A stretch of DNA of 64,000 bases from Bdellovibrionales bacterium (GTDB lineage Bacteria; Bdellovibrionota; Bdellovibrionia; Bdellovibrionales; UBA1609): contig JADJNU010000001.1 of assembly GCA_016714165.1 (NCBI GenBank), positions 310,001 to 374,000 of the forward strand. Reading direction: 5' to 3'. Position 1 is the stretch's first letter. Each line of letters starts with the position of its first letter. Positions 45,342 to 54,670 of the stretch are shown here, one piece after another. The position numbers and the translations under genes are program-made. Under the pieces are notes generated by a model that was given only the letters and a program-made list of their open reading frames with translations, had not been told where the DNA came from and made no database searches.

Positions 45342-47240
45342 ATGCCTAATAGTTTCATGAATTGCAAATATGGGTTCTGGTTAGCCTTTGTTTTGCCGGT
45401 CGTGCTTCTCTATTCCGGTGACTTGTCTGCCGACCCCCACAAGAGCTGTTATCGCAAATTGATAAGCGGAGGGGGACGCGATGGATTTACTTTCGAATCA
45501 GATCCTAAAAAGCCCTCCGTTCCGATCGTGGTTACTTTGGGGCCCGGAACGGCTTATCTGGAGGAGCTGGAAATCCAACCACTTGAACCCTCTGTTTTGA
45601 GAATGAATTTCAGTCATGTAGGAACGGATCCGAAAAGATTGGGAGATGCCAATAATATCTTAAGGACTGTTTGGCCTTTTGGCTCAGCTATTTTGGCGGA
45701 TAATCCGGGGCCTAAAATTCGGATAACCAACAGCCAACAGATTGCCTTACATACTGGGATTTCCCTCGCCATTAACCGTGATGGAACGAGCCCGGCTGAG
45801 GAGAGCAGGCAGGACCTGAGAAATTTACTCATGTCTGTTCAAGAATTCGATTGGATCACAGAGAATTTAAGGGTTGATTCCCCCATCGTCATTGGTGATG
45901 ACGTGGAGGGAATTGTTACGGCTTTCAAACCAAATAGATCCTTTACCGTGAAAATAACAAGCCTTCCTAAGATTGGCTATGTTCTGACCGGAAACAAAGG
46001 CATCCAAGCTCCTGGAGTTGAGGTCAATGCTCCCGCCCTCACGCCTTTAGACTTCAAGAATACGGATTGGCTCATTTGGACCGGGCAGATTCACGGAATT
46101 ACAATTAGCTTTATTCGTGATGGATCAGATGTGGTTCAGTTGCGATCCTACATGACAGAAATTCTTAGCACAGTATTTAATAAGATTCGTCAAGCTGAAT
46201 CTTTTTCTGAAATTGAAAAAGATTCATCAGCAGATGGAAAACGTACTCTAGATTTTATTAATAACGTGGCATATCGAGCGAAGCTTGACGAGATGGACCC
46301 CAGTGAGCGGTTTAAGATCATCAAAGAAGGGGCTCTCCGACATCATGGAACATTGCCGATGATTTGGGCAAAGGTTGAGACTGTCACGGCCTTGGAAAAT
46401 CTTGAAGAGATCGTCACAGAGCTGTCTCGCGTGGGTGGTGGATTGATTGTTGCTCGTGGGGATCTTCAGATACAGACGCGCCGCGATCTTGCCGCTGCCG
46501 AAGTGCTCCTTGTGGCAGCGGCCAAAAGGGCGGGCCTCCCTGTCGTGGTCGCTACGGGGGGCTTTGCAACGCCATCCGTTCAAAGTGCTCTGACCCCTTC
46601 CGATACGGTTGATGTCGGCTTAACAGCTTTGTTGCAAGCAGGCCTGATGGTGTCTGAGCCAACAGCCATGGCTGCGGATGATCAGCGCCTCCGTGATGTG
46701 ATTAGGCATATGAAATACGTGGCAAGTCAGGCCTATGATCTTGGCGGGAAGCTTCAGGTTGGCCCTTCTCTGGATTCCTTAGCAGATTTCAGAATTGATC
46801 CAAGCGCTTTGCCCGATAGAGAGACAATGGACCAAGCCAGAAGAATTGTTGAGAAGAAAAACTTGGGGCGAAACGATTCCTTGGGAAAAGTTCCAGTTGT
46901 TTTTGAGGGAGTTCCATCTCTGAGATTGATACAGGCCATTCGGATTCTCGACTGGGGTTTGCCCTTGCTGGTCGTTGACGAAAACAGCGATAATCTGACG
47001 AGCGAGACAGATCGGGGTCATTCGGGACGAGAGTTTCTTCAAAGAGTGCTTAAATTCTACCCCTTCGTATCTCTTGTGTCTGCCGGGTCACCTTTATCCT
47101 CAGAGAATGATTTCGCTGCGGTCCTTGTGAAACAAACTTGGGCAGGGGCCGGAGATGAGTTTATATTGGTTCGGGAGAAGTACGGAGAAGGCCAGCAACA
47201 CAAGCAGCAGGTCGAGCCAGTGCTCATTCAAATCAATTAG
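45342..47240 (+). CDS. Exported pyruvate-kinase-like protein
   Basis: Pyruvate kinase makes ATP and pyruvate from ADP and phosphoenolpyruvate, normally in the cytoplasm. Here a signal peptide (GFWLAFVLPVVLLYSG core, cleavage near LSA/DP) precedes a recognisable but diverged pyruvate kinase: VPIVVTLGPGT, VLRMNFSHV, NPGPKIRI, a B-domain-like part ending PGVEVNAPALTPLDF, ISFIRDGSDVV, the catalytic Lys in AKVET (about 343), GLIVARGDL (about 371) with the metal-binding Asp, PVVVATGGF and VSEPTAMAA. Key residues look kept while several spacer parts are unusual. The C-terminal region (from about 510) is only loosely like the usual regulatory domain. It may start at ATG 45342 or 45357. It converges with kup, overlapping by four bases. 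Confidence 0.8.
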   Translation: MPNSFMNCKYGFWLAFVLPVVLLYSGDLSADPHKSCYRKLISGGGRDGFTFESDPKKPSVPIVVTLGPGTAYLEELEIQPLEPSVLRMNFSHVGTDPKRLGDANNILRTVWPFGSAILADNPGPKIRITNSQQIALHTGISLAINRDGTSPAEESRQDLRNLLMSVQEFDWITENLRVDSPIVIGDDVEGIVTAFKPNRSFTVKITSLPKIGYVLTGNKGIQAPGVEVNAPALTPLDFKNTDWLIWTGQIHGITISFIRDGSDVVQLRSYMTEILSTVFNKIRQAESFSEIEKDSSADGKRTLDFINNVAYRAKLDEMDPSERFKIIKEGALRHHGTLPMIWAKVETVTALENLEEIVTELSRVGGGLIVARGDLQIQTRRDLAAAEVLLVAAAKRAGLPVVVATGGFATPSVQSALTPSDTVDVGLTALLQAGLMVSEPTAMAADDQRLRDVIRHMKYVASQAYDLGGKLQVGPSLDSLADFRIDPSALPDRETMDQARRIVEKKNLGRNDSLGKVPVVFEGVPSLRLIQAIRILDWGLPLLVVDENSDNLTSETDRGHSGREFLQRVLKFYPFVSLVSAGSPLSSENDFAAVLVKQTWAGAGDEFILVREKYGEGQQHKQQVEPVLIQIN

Positions 47241-49126
47241 ATTTTTACTTGTATTCCGACTTCAATCACTTGATCGTTTGGAATGTTGAAGTAGGCTGTG
47301 GCCCGCTCTGCGTTTTTAGACATAAATGCAAAGAGGTTTTCTCGCCAAATCGCCATTCCAGGTTGGTCGGAAGCGAGGAGAGTTTCTCGTCCAACAAAAA
47401 ACGTAATTTCAATCAAGTTGAGGACAACCCCTTTTTCTTTGCAGATCCAAAGAATGTCGTGAATGTCTGGGGTTTCCATAAATCCATATTTCGCAATAAC
47501 CCGATAAAAATCCTTTCGAATTACTTTAATATCAATCCGTTCTGACCTATCAACGTGAGCTTCTTCGCAAGAAGTTATCGTTAGAAGGGCATTCTTTTCA
47601 TGTAAACATCTGTTGTGCTTCACATTGCGAATCAGTGCAAGAGGGGTTCCTTCCGGATCACCGGTCATGAAAACAGCTGTTCCCTGAACTCGGGCAAGAG
47701 TCTGAGAGTCCGCTTTTTCCAAGAAATCTGCTAACGGAAGACTCTTTTCTCTCAATCGCTGCATGAGTATTTTTCGGCCTCTCGACCAAGTCGTCATCAG
47801 CGTAAAAATTGAGGCACCTAAAACAAGAGGAAACCAACCACCCTCAGCTATCTTTGGCAGGTTTGCGCTCAAAAAGACGATATCGATTGCGAGAAAGAGA
47901 GCAAGGACTGCAACAACAGAAACCCAGTTCCATTTCCAGCGTCGGCGAGCGACACGACAGGTGAGCACAGTTGTGATGACCATCGTGCTCGAAACGGCGA
48001 TTCCGTAAGCTGAGGCGAGAGCGCTGGAAGATTTGAATGAAAAAACGCACCAGCATGTAAGAATAAACAAAATCCAATTGATCTGAGGAATATAGATTTG
48101 GCCGATTTCATGGCTAGAGGTATGAACTATTCGCACTCGTGGTGCGTATCCCAGTTGAACGGCTTGCCGTGTGAGAGAAAAAACTCCCGAGATAAGTGCC
48201 TGAGACGCAATGACGGTCGCCATGGTTGCAATTGCAACGAGTGGATAGAGAGCCCAGCTGGGGGCGAGCAGATAGAAGGGATTCTCTGATGCTTCGGGTC
48301 TCATGAGCAAGAGGGCTCCTTGTCCAAAGTAATTTAGAACAAGTCCAGGCAACGCAACATAAAACCAGGCCCTCTGAATCGGTTTTCGGCCAAGATGCCC
48401 CATGTCGGCGTAAAGAGCTTCACCTCCTGTAACAACGAGAAAAACTGCACCTAGAACTGAGACTCCGTTGAGCCCATTGTTGAGGAAATACTCAAACGCA
48501 AATTGTGGGCTTAATGCTGTGAGGACAGTCGGATGCTGAACGATGCTATAAACTCCTAAAGTGCCAATGACCCCGAACCAGAGAAATATGACGGGGCCAA
48601 ATATTTTACCTATTTGTTCTGTGCCCTGATGTTGGGCCAAAAATAAACCAGCCAAAATAGCAATGGTAATTACAATCACGAGCGGTTCAAAGAGGGGCGT
48701 CGCAATTTTTAGTCCTTCAACGGCGCTCAACACTGAGATAGCTGGAGTGATGACTCCATCTCCAAAGAGGAGGGCGGAACCAAAAAGACCAAGGTATAGA
48801 ATGGCCCGGTTCCAAACGGTCGGTGTGGCGGTTTTTGGCAGAGCTGCCAGTGCGGTGAGGGCAAGGACTCCGCCCTCACCCTTATTGTCTGCTCTCATCA
48901 CAAAGAGCAGATATTTGATCGAGACCACCAATATCAGAGACCAGAGAACAAGAGATAGGATCCCCAATATGTTATCGGGGGTTGGCGACAGGGCATGCGG
49001 TCCATGAAAAGCTTCTCGTACAGCGTACAAAGGGCTGGTCCCGATGTCTCCAAAAACGACGCCGAGAGCGGCCAAAGTAAGGGCGTTCTGAGACAATTTT
49101 CCGTTCGCTTCCTTGTTGCCGCTCAC
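47237..49126 (-). CDS. kup: Potassium uptake protein Kup
   Basis: Kup is a proton-coupled inner-membrane potassium transporter. The 629-residue protein has the family N-terminus (ALGVVFGDIGTSPLYAVREAF), about 12 membrane segments with GDGVITPAISVLSAVEGLK, EALYADMGHLGRKPI and NYFGQGALLL, and a cytoplasmic C-terminal domain with FVGRETLLAS. GTG 49126 has AGGAAGG upstream. No partner genes are next to it. Confidence 0.96.
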   Translation of the reverse strand: MSGNKEANGKLSQNALTLAALGVVFGDIGTSPLYAVREAFHGPHALSPTPDNILGILSLVLWSLILVVSIKYLLFVMRADNKGEGGVLALTALAALPKTATPTVWNRAILYLGLFGSALLFGDGVITPAISVLSAVEGLKIATPLFEPLVIVITIAILAGLFLAQHQGTEQIGKIFGPVIFLWFGVIGTLGVYSIVQHPTVLTALSPQFAFEYFLNNGLNGVSVLGAVFLVVTGGEALYADMGHLGRKPIQRAWFYVALPGLVLNYFGQGALLLMRPEASENPFYLLAPSWALYPLVAIATMATVIASQALISGVFSLTRQAVQLGYAPRVRIVHTSSHEIGQIYIPQINWILFILTCWCVFSFKSSSALASAYGIAVSSTMVITTVLTCRVARRRWKWNWVSVVAVLALFLAIDIVFLSANLPKIAEGGWFPLVLGASIFTLMTTWSRGRKILMQRLREKSLPLADFLEKADSQTLARVQGTAVFMTGDPEGTPLALIRNVKHNRCLHEKNALLTITSCEEAHVDRSERIDIKVIRKDFYRVIAKYGFMETPDIHDILWICKEKGVVLNLIEITFFVGRETLLASDQPGMAIWRENLFAFMSKNAERATAYFNIPNDQVIEVGIQVKI

Positions 49127-49423
49127 AAATCACCTTCCTGGCTTGGTTCCTTGTTTTTGGTTCCATGCTTTTGAATTAATTGGACTAAATGGCAAAGTGC
49201 AGGTTTACGATGTTGTGTTGGCCATGTCGAGAATCAAAATAGACTCGCCGCAATATCCGAGATTGACTCTATGACTAGAGAGAACAATTATTTCTTTGTA
49301 GATGACGTTACATTTTTGTATATTTTTTCTGCGGTTTGGTGAGTTTGTGTAAATTTAGTTAAGTTTTTAACGGTCAGGGTGCATTTCATTGACTCTGGCC
49401 AAACAACAACAAGGAGATACCAC

Positions 49424-49648
49424 ATGAAAGCATTATCAATCGTTCTCGCTCTTTCTCTGAGCTCTTTTGCATTTGCCGAAAAGGCTGCAAAAACACCAGC
49501 AAAGGCTGCAAAAACAAAGCATGCAGCAACAAAAACTCTCACAAAGGAAGAAGCAACAAAGGCTTGTACTGAAGAAAAAGCTGTTGATCTTAATCAGTGT
49601 GTCACTGAGAAAATGGGATCAGCTCCTGCAGCAACTGAGACTCACTAA
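49424..49648 (+). CDS. Small exported Lys/Ala/Thr-rich protein
   Basis: The protein has 74 residues. ATG 49424 follows AAGGAGA at an ideal distance, and the first 19 residues are a classic signal peptide (FAFA/EK). The mature part is a Lys-Ala-Thr-rich stretch followed by a segment with two cysteines (TKACTEEKAVDLNQCVTEKMG) that could form a disulfide-linked hairpin. Many such small periplasmic proteins exist in Bdellovibrio-like genomes. Function unknown. The hairpin at 49669-49697 may protect its mRNA. Confidence 0.75.
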   Translation: MKALSIVLALSLSSFAFAEKAAKTPAKAAKTKHAATKTLTKEEATKACTEEKAVDLNQCVTEKMGSAPAATETH

Positions 49649-49668
49649 GTTATTCAATTTTCAGAGTG

Positions 49669-49697
49669 CTAGCGGGATTGGTGACATTTCCCGCTAG
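49669..49697 (+). other. Stable hairpin after the small exported protein gene
   Basis: CTAGCGGGA and TCCCGCTAG form a nine-base-pair stem with an 11-base loop, 21 bases after the stop. No T run follows, so it is either a poor terminator or an mRNA-stabilising stem. Confidence 0.5.
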
Positions 49698-49923
49698 AAA
49701 CTTTCAAAGTATCTTCTGAATCGGTTTGAGATATTCTGGGATTTTCTTTCCCCCATTTCTTGCTTCCTCCATCATCTATATTCCATCTTTTATTTCTGAT
49801 TGACTGCTTTTAGAAAAAGCCTCGAACTCAACGGATTTGTGTAGCCAAAATTCTTACCACACAGTATGAAACCGAATCGGGTTGAGGGTTTCAAAATTTG
49901 AAAGAGGAAGGGCGGCCTATTCG

Positions 49924-51144
49924 ATGAAAACAAGTGGGATGAGTAAGAGAGATATGACAGTTGGAACTTTACTGCCGATCAATATTGGGATTGGGGCGTT
50001 AGCGCAAATTTTTGGCATGATGGGTCTCTTTTGTCTGATTATGACATCTGGGTGTACCAAAAAGCAGACATTTGAAGCAGACAATTCCGATTATATTAAG
50101 GTCGGAGAAGTGGGCTCGATGACAGGAGCCGAAGCGACGTTCGGAATTTCAACTCATCGAGGAATTTTGTTGGCTTTTGATGAGATCAATAAATCCGGAG
50201 GAATTAAGGGCAAAAAGCTCAAGGTTGTCAGTCTTGATGATCAGGGCAAGCCCGAAGAGGCCGCAACAGCAATTACAAAGCTCATTACTCAAGACAAAGT
50301 GGTGGCAGTTATTGGCGAAGTTGCCAGTTCACGAAGCATTGCGATGGCCCCTATTGCCCAGCAAAATAAGATACCCATGATCTCGCCTTCCTCTACAAAT
50401 CCCAAGGTGACTGAACTTGGGGAATACATCTTTCGAGTTTGTTTTATTGATCCCTTTCAGGGGCTTGTGATGGCGCGATTTGCCTATGAGAATTTAAAGA
50501 TAAAGAAAGTTGCTGTTTTGAGAGACTCAAAAAACGACTACAGCGTGGGGCTTTCTGACGTCTTCACCGAGTCCTTCAAAAAGGTAGGGGGAGCGATTGT
50601 TGAAGACAAAAGCTACAGCGCAGGTGATATCGATTTCAAATCCCAGTTGACATCTATCGCGGCCAAAAATCCAGAAGCGATTTATGTTCCTGGCTATTAT
50701 ACGGATGTTGGTCTGATTGCTCGACAGGCACGAGAATTAGGTATCAAAGTGCCGCTTCTTGGAGGAGACGGATGGGATTCTCCTAAGCTGAAGGAGATAG
50801 GTGGAGATAATATTAACGGGTCCTACCTTTCAAATCACTATTCAACAGAGGATCAGTCTCCCCATGTTCAAAGATTTATTCAAAGCTATAAAGGTCTTCA
50901 CAATGAAGCTCCAGATGGTCTCGCAGCACTAGGTTATGATGCAGCAAAAATTTTGGCAGAGGCCTTGCTCAGGACGACCGATGAATCATCACCGGCCCTT
51001 CGCCTTGCCATTGCCCAAACAAAGAATTTTCAAGGTGTGACCGGGCTAATAACGATCGACGAAAAACGCAACGCTACAAAATCGGCGGTCGTTTTAAAGG
51101 TTGATCAAGGGGAGTTCAAATATCAGACCACGATCAAGCCTTGA
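49924..51144 (+). CDS. Branched-chain amino acid ABC transporter substrate-binding lipoprotein
   Basis: This is a LivK/LivJ-type periplasmic binding protein of the type I fold. An N-terminal signal with lipobox MTSGC anchors it to a membrane. The mature protein has VGEVGSMTGAEATFGISTHRGILLAFDEIN, VAVIGEVASSRSIAMAPIAQ and ISPSSTNPKVT, the family ligand-binding stretches. ATG choices are 49924, 49939 and 49954, and none has a decisive ribosome binding site. It is the first gene of the liv operon. It probably binds leucine, isoleucine, valine or a related amide, although the ligand cannot be told from sequence. Confidence 0.9.
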   Translation: MKTSGMSKRDMTVGTLLPINIGIGALAQIFGMMGLFCLIMTSGCTKKQTFEADNSDYIKVGEVGSMTGAEATFGISTHRGILLAFDEINKSGGIKGKKLKVVSLDDQGKPEEAATAITKLITQDKVVAVIGEVASSRSIAMAPIAQQNKIPMISPSSTNPKVTELGEYIFRVCFIDPFQGLVMARFAYENLKIKKVAVLRDSKNDYSVGLSDVFTESFKKVGGAIVEDKSYSAGDIDFKSQLTSIAAKNPEAIYVPGYYTDVGLIARQARELGIKVPLLGGDGWDSPKLKEIGGDNINGSYLSNHYSTEDQSPHVQRFIQSYKGLHNEAPDGLAALGYDAAKILAEALLRTTDESSPALRLAIAQTKNFQGVTGLITIDEKRNATKSAVVLKVDQGEFKYQTTIKP

Positions 51145-51207
51145 TTTTCTGTGCCAGAATTAACCCGGACTCATAATTTAATAGGTTAAAAGTAAAGATC
51201 TTAGTTT

Positions 51208-52110
51208 ATGACCGAATTTGTACAGCATCTCATTAATGGCTTCAGTTTGGGCAGCATCTATGCACTTGTGGCCTTGGGTTATACAATGGTGTTTGGAGTT
51301 CTTCAGCTGATTAACTTTGCTCATGGCGAGGTGTTCATGACTGGAGCCTTTGTTGGATATTACAGCGGTAGATTCTTGGGTTTCGATAGGAGTCCCTCCT
51401 TTGTGGGACTCCTTGTCACTCTTGGGGTGTCAATGATGGCTTGTTCGCTTTTGGGTTTACTGATCGAGAAATTTGCTTATCGACCTCTCCGGCGTCAGCC
51501 GAGAATTAACATTTTGATTACTGCAGTTGGCGTTTCTCTTCTTCTTCAGTTCTCGGGTCAGCTGTTTTTTGGGTCTGACCCAAAGTTCTTTCCTCAGGTG
51601 TATAAGCCAGAGGGAACCTGGGAAATCGGAGATTTAAGAATTAATCCTCTCCAGGTCAATGTGCTATTTGTTTCATTGTCTATGATGCTAGTCCTTCAAT
51701 ATATCATTTTTAAAACGCGAGTTGGAAGAGCCATGAGAGCGGTGAGTTTTGATCATGATCTGGCGCGATTGATGGGGATACCTACTGACCGTGTCATTAG
51801 CTGGACGTTTATGTTGGGTTCAGCATTGGCCGGAGCGGCAGGTGTTTTGGTGGGGCTGATTTACCCTAAAATTGAACCATTTATGGGGATTGTGCCAGGC
51901 CTCAAATCCTTCGTGGCCGCGATCTTGGGTGGAATCGGAAATGTCACCGGTGCTTTTGTAGGGGCTATTTTCTTAGGGCTGGCGGAGGAGTTTGTTGTTG
52001 GGTACGGAGCTTCCACTTATCGAGACGCTCTCGCCTTTATTTTTCTCATTGTTGTGTTGTTGATTAAGCCGACAGGTTTGTTTGGCAGGGCAGGATCGGA
52101 AAAAGTATGA
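51208..52110 (+). CDS. livH: Branched-chain amino acid ABC transporter permease LivH
   Basis: This inner-membrane permease has 300 residues. It begins EFVQHLINGFSLGSIYALVALGYTMVFGVLQLINFAHGEV, in pieces exactly the LivH signature (GSIYALVALGYTMVFG and INFAHG). About eight membrane segments follow. The EAA-like coupling region is around RAVSFDHDLARLMGI. It overlaps livM by four bases (ATGA). Confidence 0.95.
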   Translation: MTEFVQHLINGFSLGSIYALVALGYTMVFGVLQLINFAHGEVFMTGAFVGYYSGRFLGFDRSPSFVGLLVTLGVSMMACSLLGLLIEKFAYRPLRRQPRINILITAVGVSLLLQFSGQLFFGSDPKFFPQVYKPEGTWEIGDLRINPLQVNVLFVSLSMMLVLQYIIFKTRVGRAMRAVSFDHDLARLMGIPTDRVISWTFMLGSALAGAAGVLVGLIYPKIEPFMGIVPGLKSFVAAILGGIGNVTGAFVGAIFLGLAEEFVVGYGASTYRDALAFIFLIVVLLIKPTGLFGRAGSEKV

Positions 52111-53096
52111 AAGATCTGATGCTGATATTACTGAACTTGAGATATTGGCTTCTCGTGCTTGGGATAGTTTGGATATCAGATTTGGCTCTGATGCCTTATA
52201 TAGACCCTTATTTTTCCAAAATAATTATCTTGTCGGGAATTAGTATTATTTTGGCCGTCAGCCTAAATTTGATCAATGGACACACCGGACAGTTTTCGAT
52301 GGGGCACGCGGGATTCATGGCCGTTGGGGGTTACATTTCTGCTCTAACGACTCTCCTGGTTCAGAACCTAGTCATCGGCAATCTTGCCGTTCAGAATCTT
52401 ATTTTTTTGCTGGCGCTTCTTCTCGGAGGAATTTCTGCGGCCTTGATTGGCTTTTTTGTGGGACTCCCCTCTTTGCGATTGCGCGGGGATTATCTCGCGA
52501 TTGTCACCTTGGGTTTTGGCGAAATAATTCGCGTGGTCGTCCTCAATCTTGATATAGTAGGTGGATCAAGGGGCTTAGCCGGGATTCCAAAATATTCAAA
52601 CTTTGGATGGGTTTTTACTTTTGCCGTGATCACTGTATTTTTTTGCTGGAGAATCGTAAACACCTCTTACGGGAGAGCCTTTCTGTCAGTTCGGGACGAT
52701 GAGATTGCTGCTGAAGCGGTTGGGGTTCCCACAACGCGAGCAAAGGTGAAGTCATTTGTGATTGGCGCTTTTTTTGCGGGTTTGGCGGGAGGACTTTTCG
52801 CCCACGACCTCCAGTATTTGAGTCCTGCTATCTTTGATTTTAATCGGAGCTTTGAAATCATCATTATGGTTGTTTTAGGTGGAATGGGAAGTATTTCTGG
52901 CTCTGTCATTGCAGCAATATTCTTAACGGTTTTGAAGGAGGCCCTGAGACCTTTGCAAGAAATGACAGGTGTAGATTTGAGGATGATCATCTACTCACTT
53001 TTACTCATTATCATTATGCTGACGCGGCCTAATGGTTTGTTGGGAAAAAGGGAAGTTTCTGAAATTCTCATGAGTTGGAAGAAAAAGGCGTCATAA
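52107..53096 (+). CDS. livM: Branched-chain amino acid ABC transporter permease LivM
   Basis: This inner-membrane permease of 329 residues pairs with LivH. LAVSLNLINGHTGQFSMGHAGFMAVG appears in parts as the family signature (NGHTGQFSMGHAGF), and LRLRGDYLAIVTLGFGEIIR and VRDDEIAAEAVGV give the coupling helix that contacts the ATPases. It overlaps livH by four bases and is followed 12 bases later by livG. Confidence 0.95.
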   Translation: MKDLMLILLNLRYWLLVLGIVWISDLALMPYIDPYFSKIIILSGISIILAVSLNLINGHTGQFSMGHAGFMAVGGYISALTTLLVQNLVIGNLAVQNLIFLLALLLGGISAALIGFFVGLPSLRLRGDYLAIVTLGFGEIIRVVVLNLDIVGGSRGLAGIPKYSNFGWVFTFAVITVFFCWRIVNTSYGRAFLSVRDDEIAAEAVGVPTTRAKVKSFVIGAFFAGLAGGLFAHDLQYLSPAIFDFNRSFEIIIMVVLGGMGSISGSVIAAIFLTVLKEALRPLQEMTGVDLRMIIYSLLLIIIMLTRPNGLLGKREVSEILMSWKKKAS

Positions 53097-53107
53097 ATGG
53101 ATGATCA

Positions 53108-53887
53108 ATGAGTACGGCTTTGTCTGTTGAAAATTTAAGTATTCACTTTGGCGGTTTAAGAGCTGTCAATTCTTTTAATTTGATTGTAAGGCCCAAAGAA
53201 ATTGTGGGCTTGATAGGGCCAAATGGAGCGGGAAAGACAACTGTTTTTAATATGCTGACAGGTATTTATCGCCCTTCAGAAGGATCTATTCAGGTATTTG
53301 GAAAGAATGTAACGGGCAGTAAGACCTCAGATATTATTTCGAGCGGATTGGCTCGCACGTTTCAAAACATCAGACTATTCAAAGAATTAACGGTTCTCGA
53401 AAATCTTCTTGTCGCAATGGATTTTGATAGAAGCCGCAGGGCCGCAACTTTGTGGCATTCAGTCTTTCAAACTTCAAGGGAAATCCAAAATGAGTCAATC
53501 AAGCGAAAGGATGCGGCAGAGCTTTTGGCCATTTTTGATTTGGGCGATCGTAAAAATGCTCAAGCTAAGAATCTTCCTTATGGTGACCAAAGAAGACTTG
53601 AAATACTTCGAGCCATGGCAACTGGAGCTAAATTGATTTTGCTTGATGAACCGGCAGCGGGTCTGAATCCTCAAGAAACATCTGCCTTGATGAGGACAAT
53701 CGGTACCATTCGTGAAAGATTTGACATGACCGTTTTACTGATCGAACACGACATGAAATTGGTGATGGGTCTCTGCGAAAGAATTGCGGTGCTGGATCAC
53801 GGAGTTAAAATTGCTGAGGGCACTCCAGAAAAAATCCAGTCTGATCCGAAAGTTGTTGAGGCCTATTTGGGAAAGGCGGCTCATTGA
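53108..53887 (+). CDS. livG: Branched-chain amino acid ABC transporter ATP-binding protein LivG
   Basis: The ATPase subunit has 259 residues. Walker A is GPNGAGKTT. LARTFQNIRLF holds the Q-loop, and Walker B is LILLDEPAAGLNP. The conserved His is in LLIEHDMKLVMGL. The LSGGQ signature reads LPYGDQRRLEI, the normal LivG variant. It acts as a dimer with LivF on the cytoplasmic side. Confidence 0.95.
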   Translation: MSTALSVENLSIHFGGLRAVNSFNLIVRPKEIVGLIGPNGAGKTTVFNMLTGIYRPSEGSIQVFGKNVTGSKTSDIISSGLARTFQNIRLFKELTVLENLLVAMDFDRSRRAATLWHSVFQTSREIQNESIKRKDAAELLAIFDLGDRKNAQAKNLPYGDQRRLEILRAMATGAKLILLDEPAAGLNPQETSALMRTIGTIRERFDMTVLLIEHDMKLVMGLCERIAVLDHGVKIAEGTPEKIQSDPKVVEAYLGKAAH

Positions 53888-53889
53888 GG

Positions 53890-54609
53890 ATGGTGAAGGA
53901 ATCTATTCTATCGGTTGAAAACTTAGTTGTACAATATGGAGCGATTGAGGTCATTCACGGGGTGAGTTTTGACGTTCCTCGTGGGGAAATTCTCACAATC
54001 ATTGGTGCCAATGGTGCTGGTAAAACGACTGTTCTCAAAACGATATCAGGCTTGATCAAACCATCATCTGGACGCGTGACTTATTTAGGAAAGAGAATTG
54101 ACGGTCTCGGTGCGGATGAAATTGTTCGTCGGAAGCTCTGCCAGGTTCCTGAAGGAAGAGGTATTTTTTTGAATCTCACCGTTGAGGAAAACCTGGATTT
54201 GGGAGCTTATACGGTGAGAAATAAAGTCGCCTACAAGGAGGATCTGGAACACGGCTTTCAACTGTTTCCGATACTAAAAGAGAGAAGGTCCCAGAGCGCG
54301 GGAACCTTGTCTGGTGGTGAACAACAAATGTTGGCTATCGCGCGAGCACTGATGTCTCGTCCGGACATTTTGCTCCTTGATGAACCAAGTCTTGGATTAG
54401 CTCCACAGGTGATTGAGAAAATATTCACAATCATCAAGAAGATTAATTCTGAAGGGAAAACCATTCTCCTTGTTGAACAAAATGCCCTGCAAGCACTGCA
54501 GGTAGCCCATCAGGGGATAGTTCTTGAAACGGGAAAGATTGCTGTGCGGGGGACTTCTCAAGAGCTTCTCGGATCTAGTGCCGTGCAAAGTGCGTATCTC
54601 GGATATTAA
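53890..54609 (+). CDS. livF: Branched-chain amino acid ABC transporter ATP-binding protein LivF
   Basis: This is the second ATPase of the transporter. Walker A is GANGAGKTT, the signature LSGGEQQMLAIARALM, and Walker B ILLLDEPSLGLAP, with His replaced by VEQNA, which is typical of LivF. The start is uncertain: TTG 53884 (overlapping the livG stop), ATG 53890 or GTG 53893 are all possible. It is the last gene of the liv operon. The short gap to the convergent gene at 54671 is AT-rich, with no clear terminator. Confidence 0.94.
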   Translation: MVKESILSVENLVVQYGAIEVIHGVSFDVPRGEILTIIGANGAGKTTVLKTISGLIKPSSGRVTYLGKRIDGLGADEIVRRKLCQVPEGRGIFLNLTVEENLDLGAYTVRNKVAYKEDLEHGFQLFPILKERRSQSAGTLSGGEQQMLAIARALMSRPDILLLDEPSLGLAPQVIEKIFTIIKKINSEGKTILLVEQNALQALQVAHQGIVLETGKIAVRGTSQELLGSSAVQSAYLGY

Positions 54610-54670
54610 TTATTAGTGTTATTAATTATTAATTGAGAATTTGAACCTAATTGTATTTGAAGCTCATCAT

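Noticed and set aside
49467..49697. Lys/Gln-rich frame overlapping the small exported protein
   Set aside because: It is the shadow of the real gene in another frame. The Gln/Lys bias comes from the GCAACAAAAA-type codons of the true frame.
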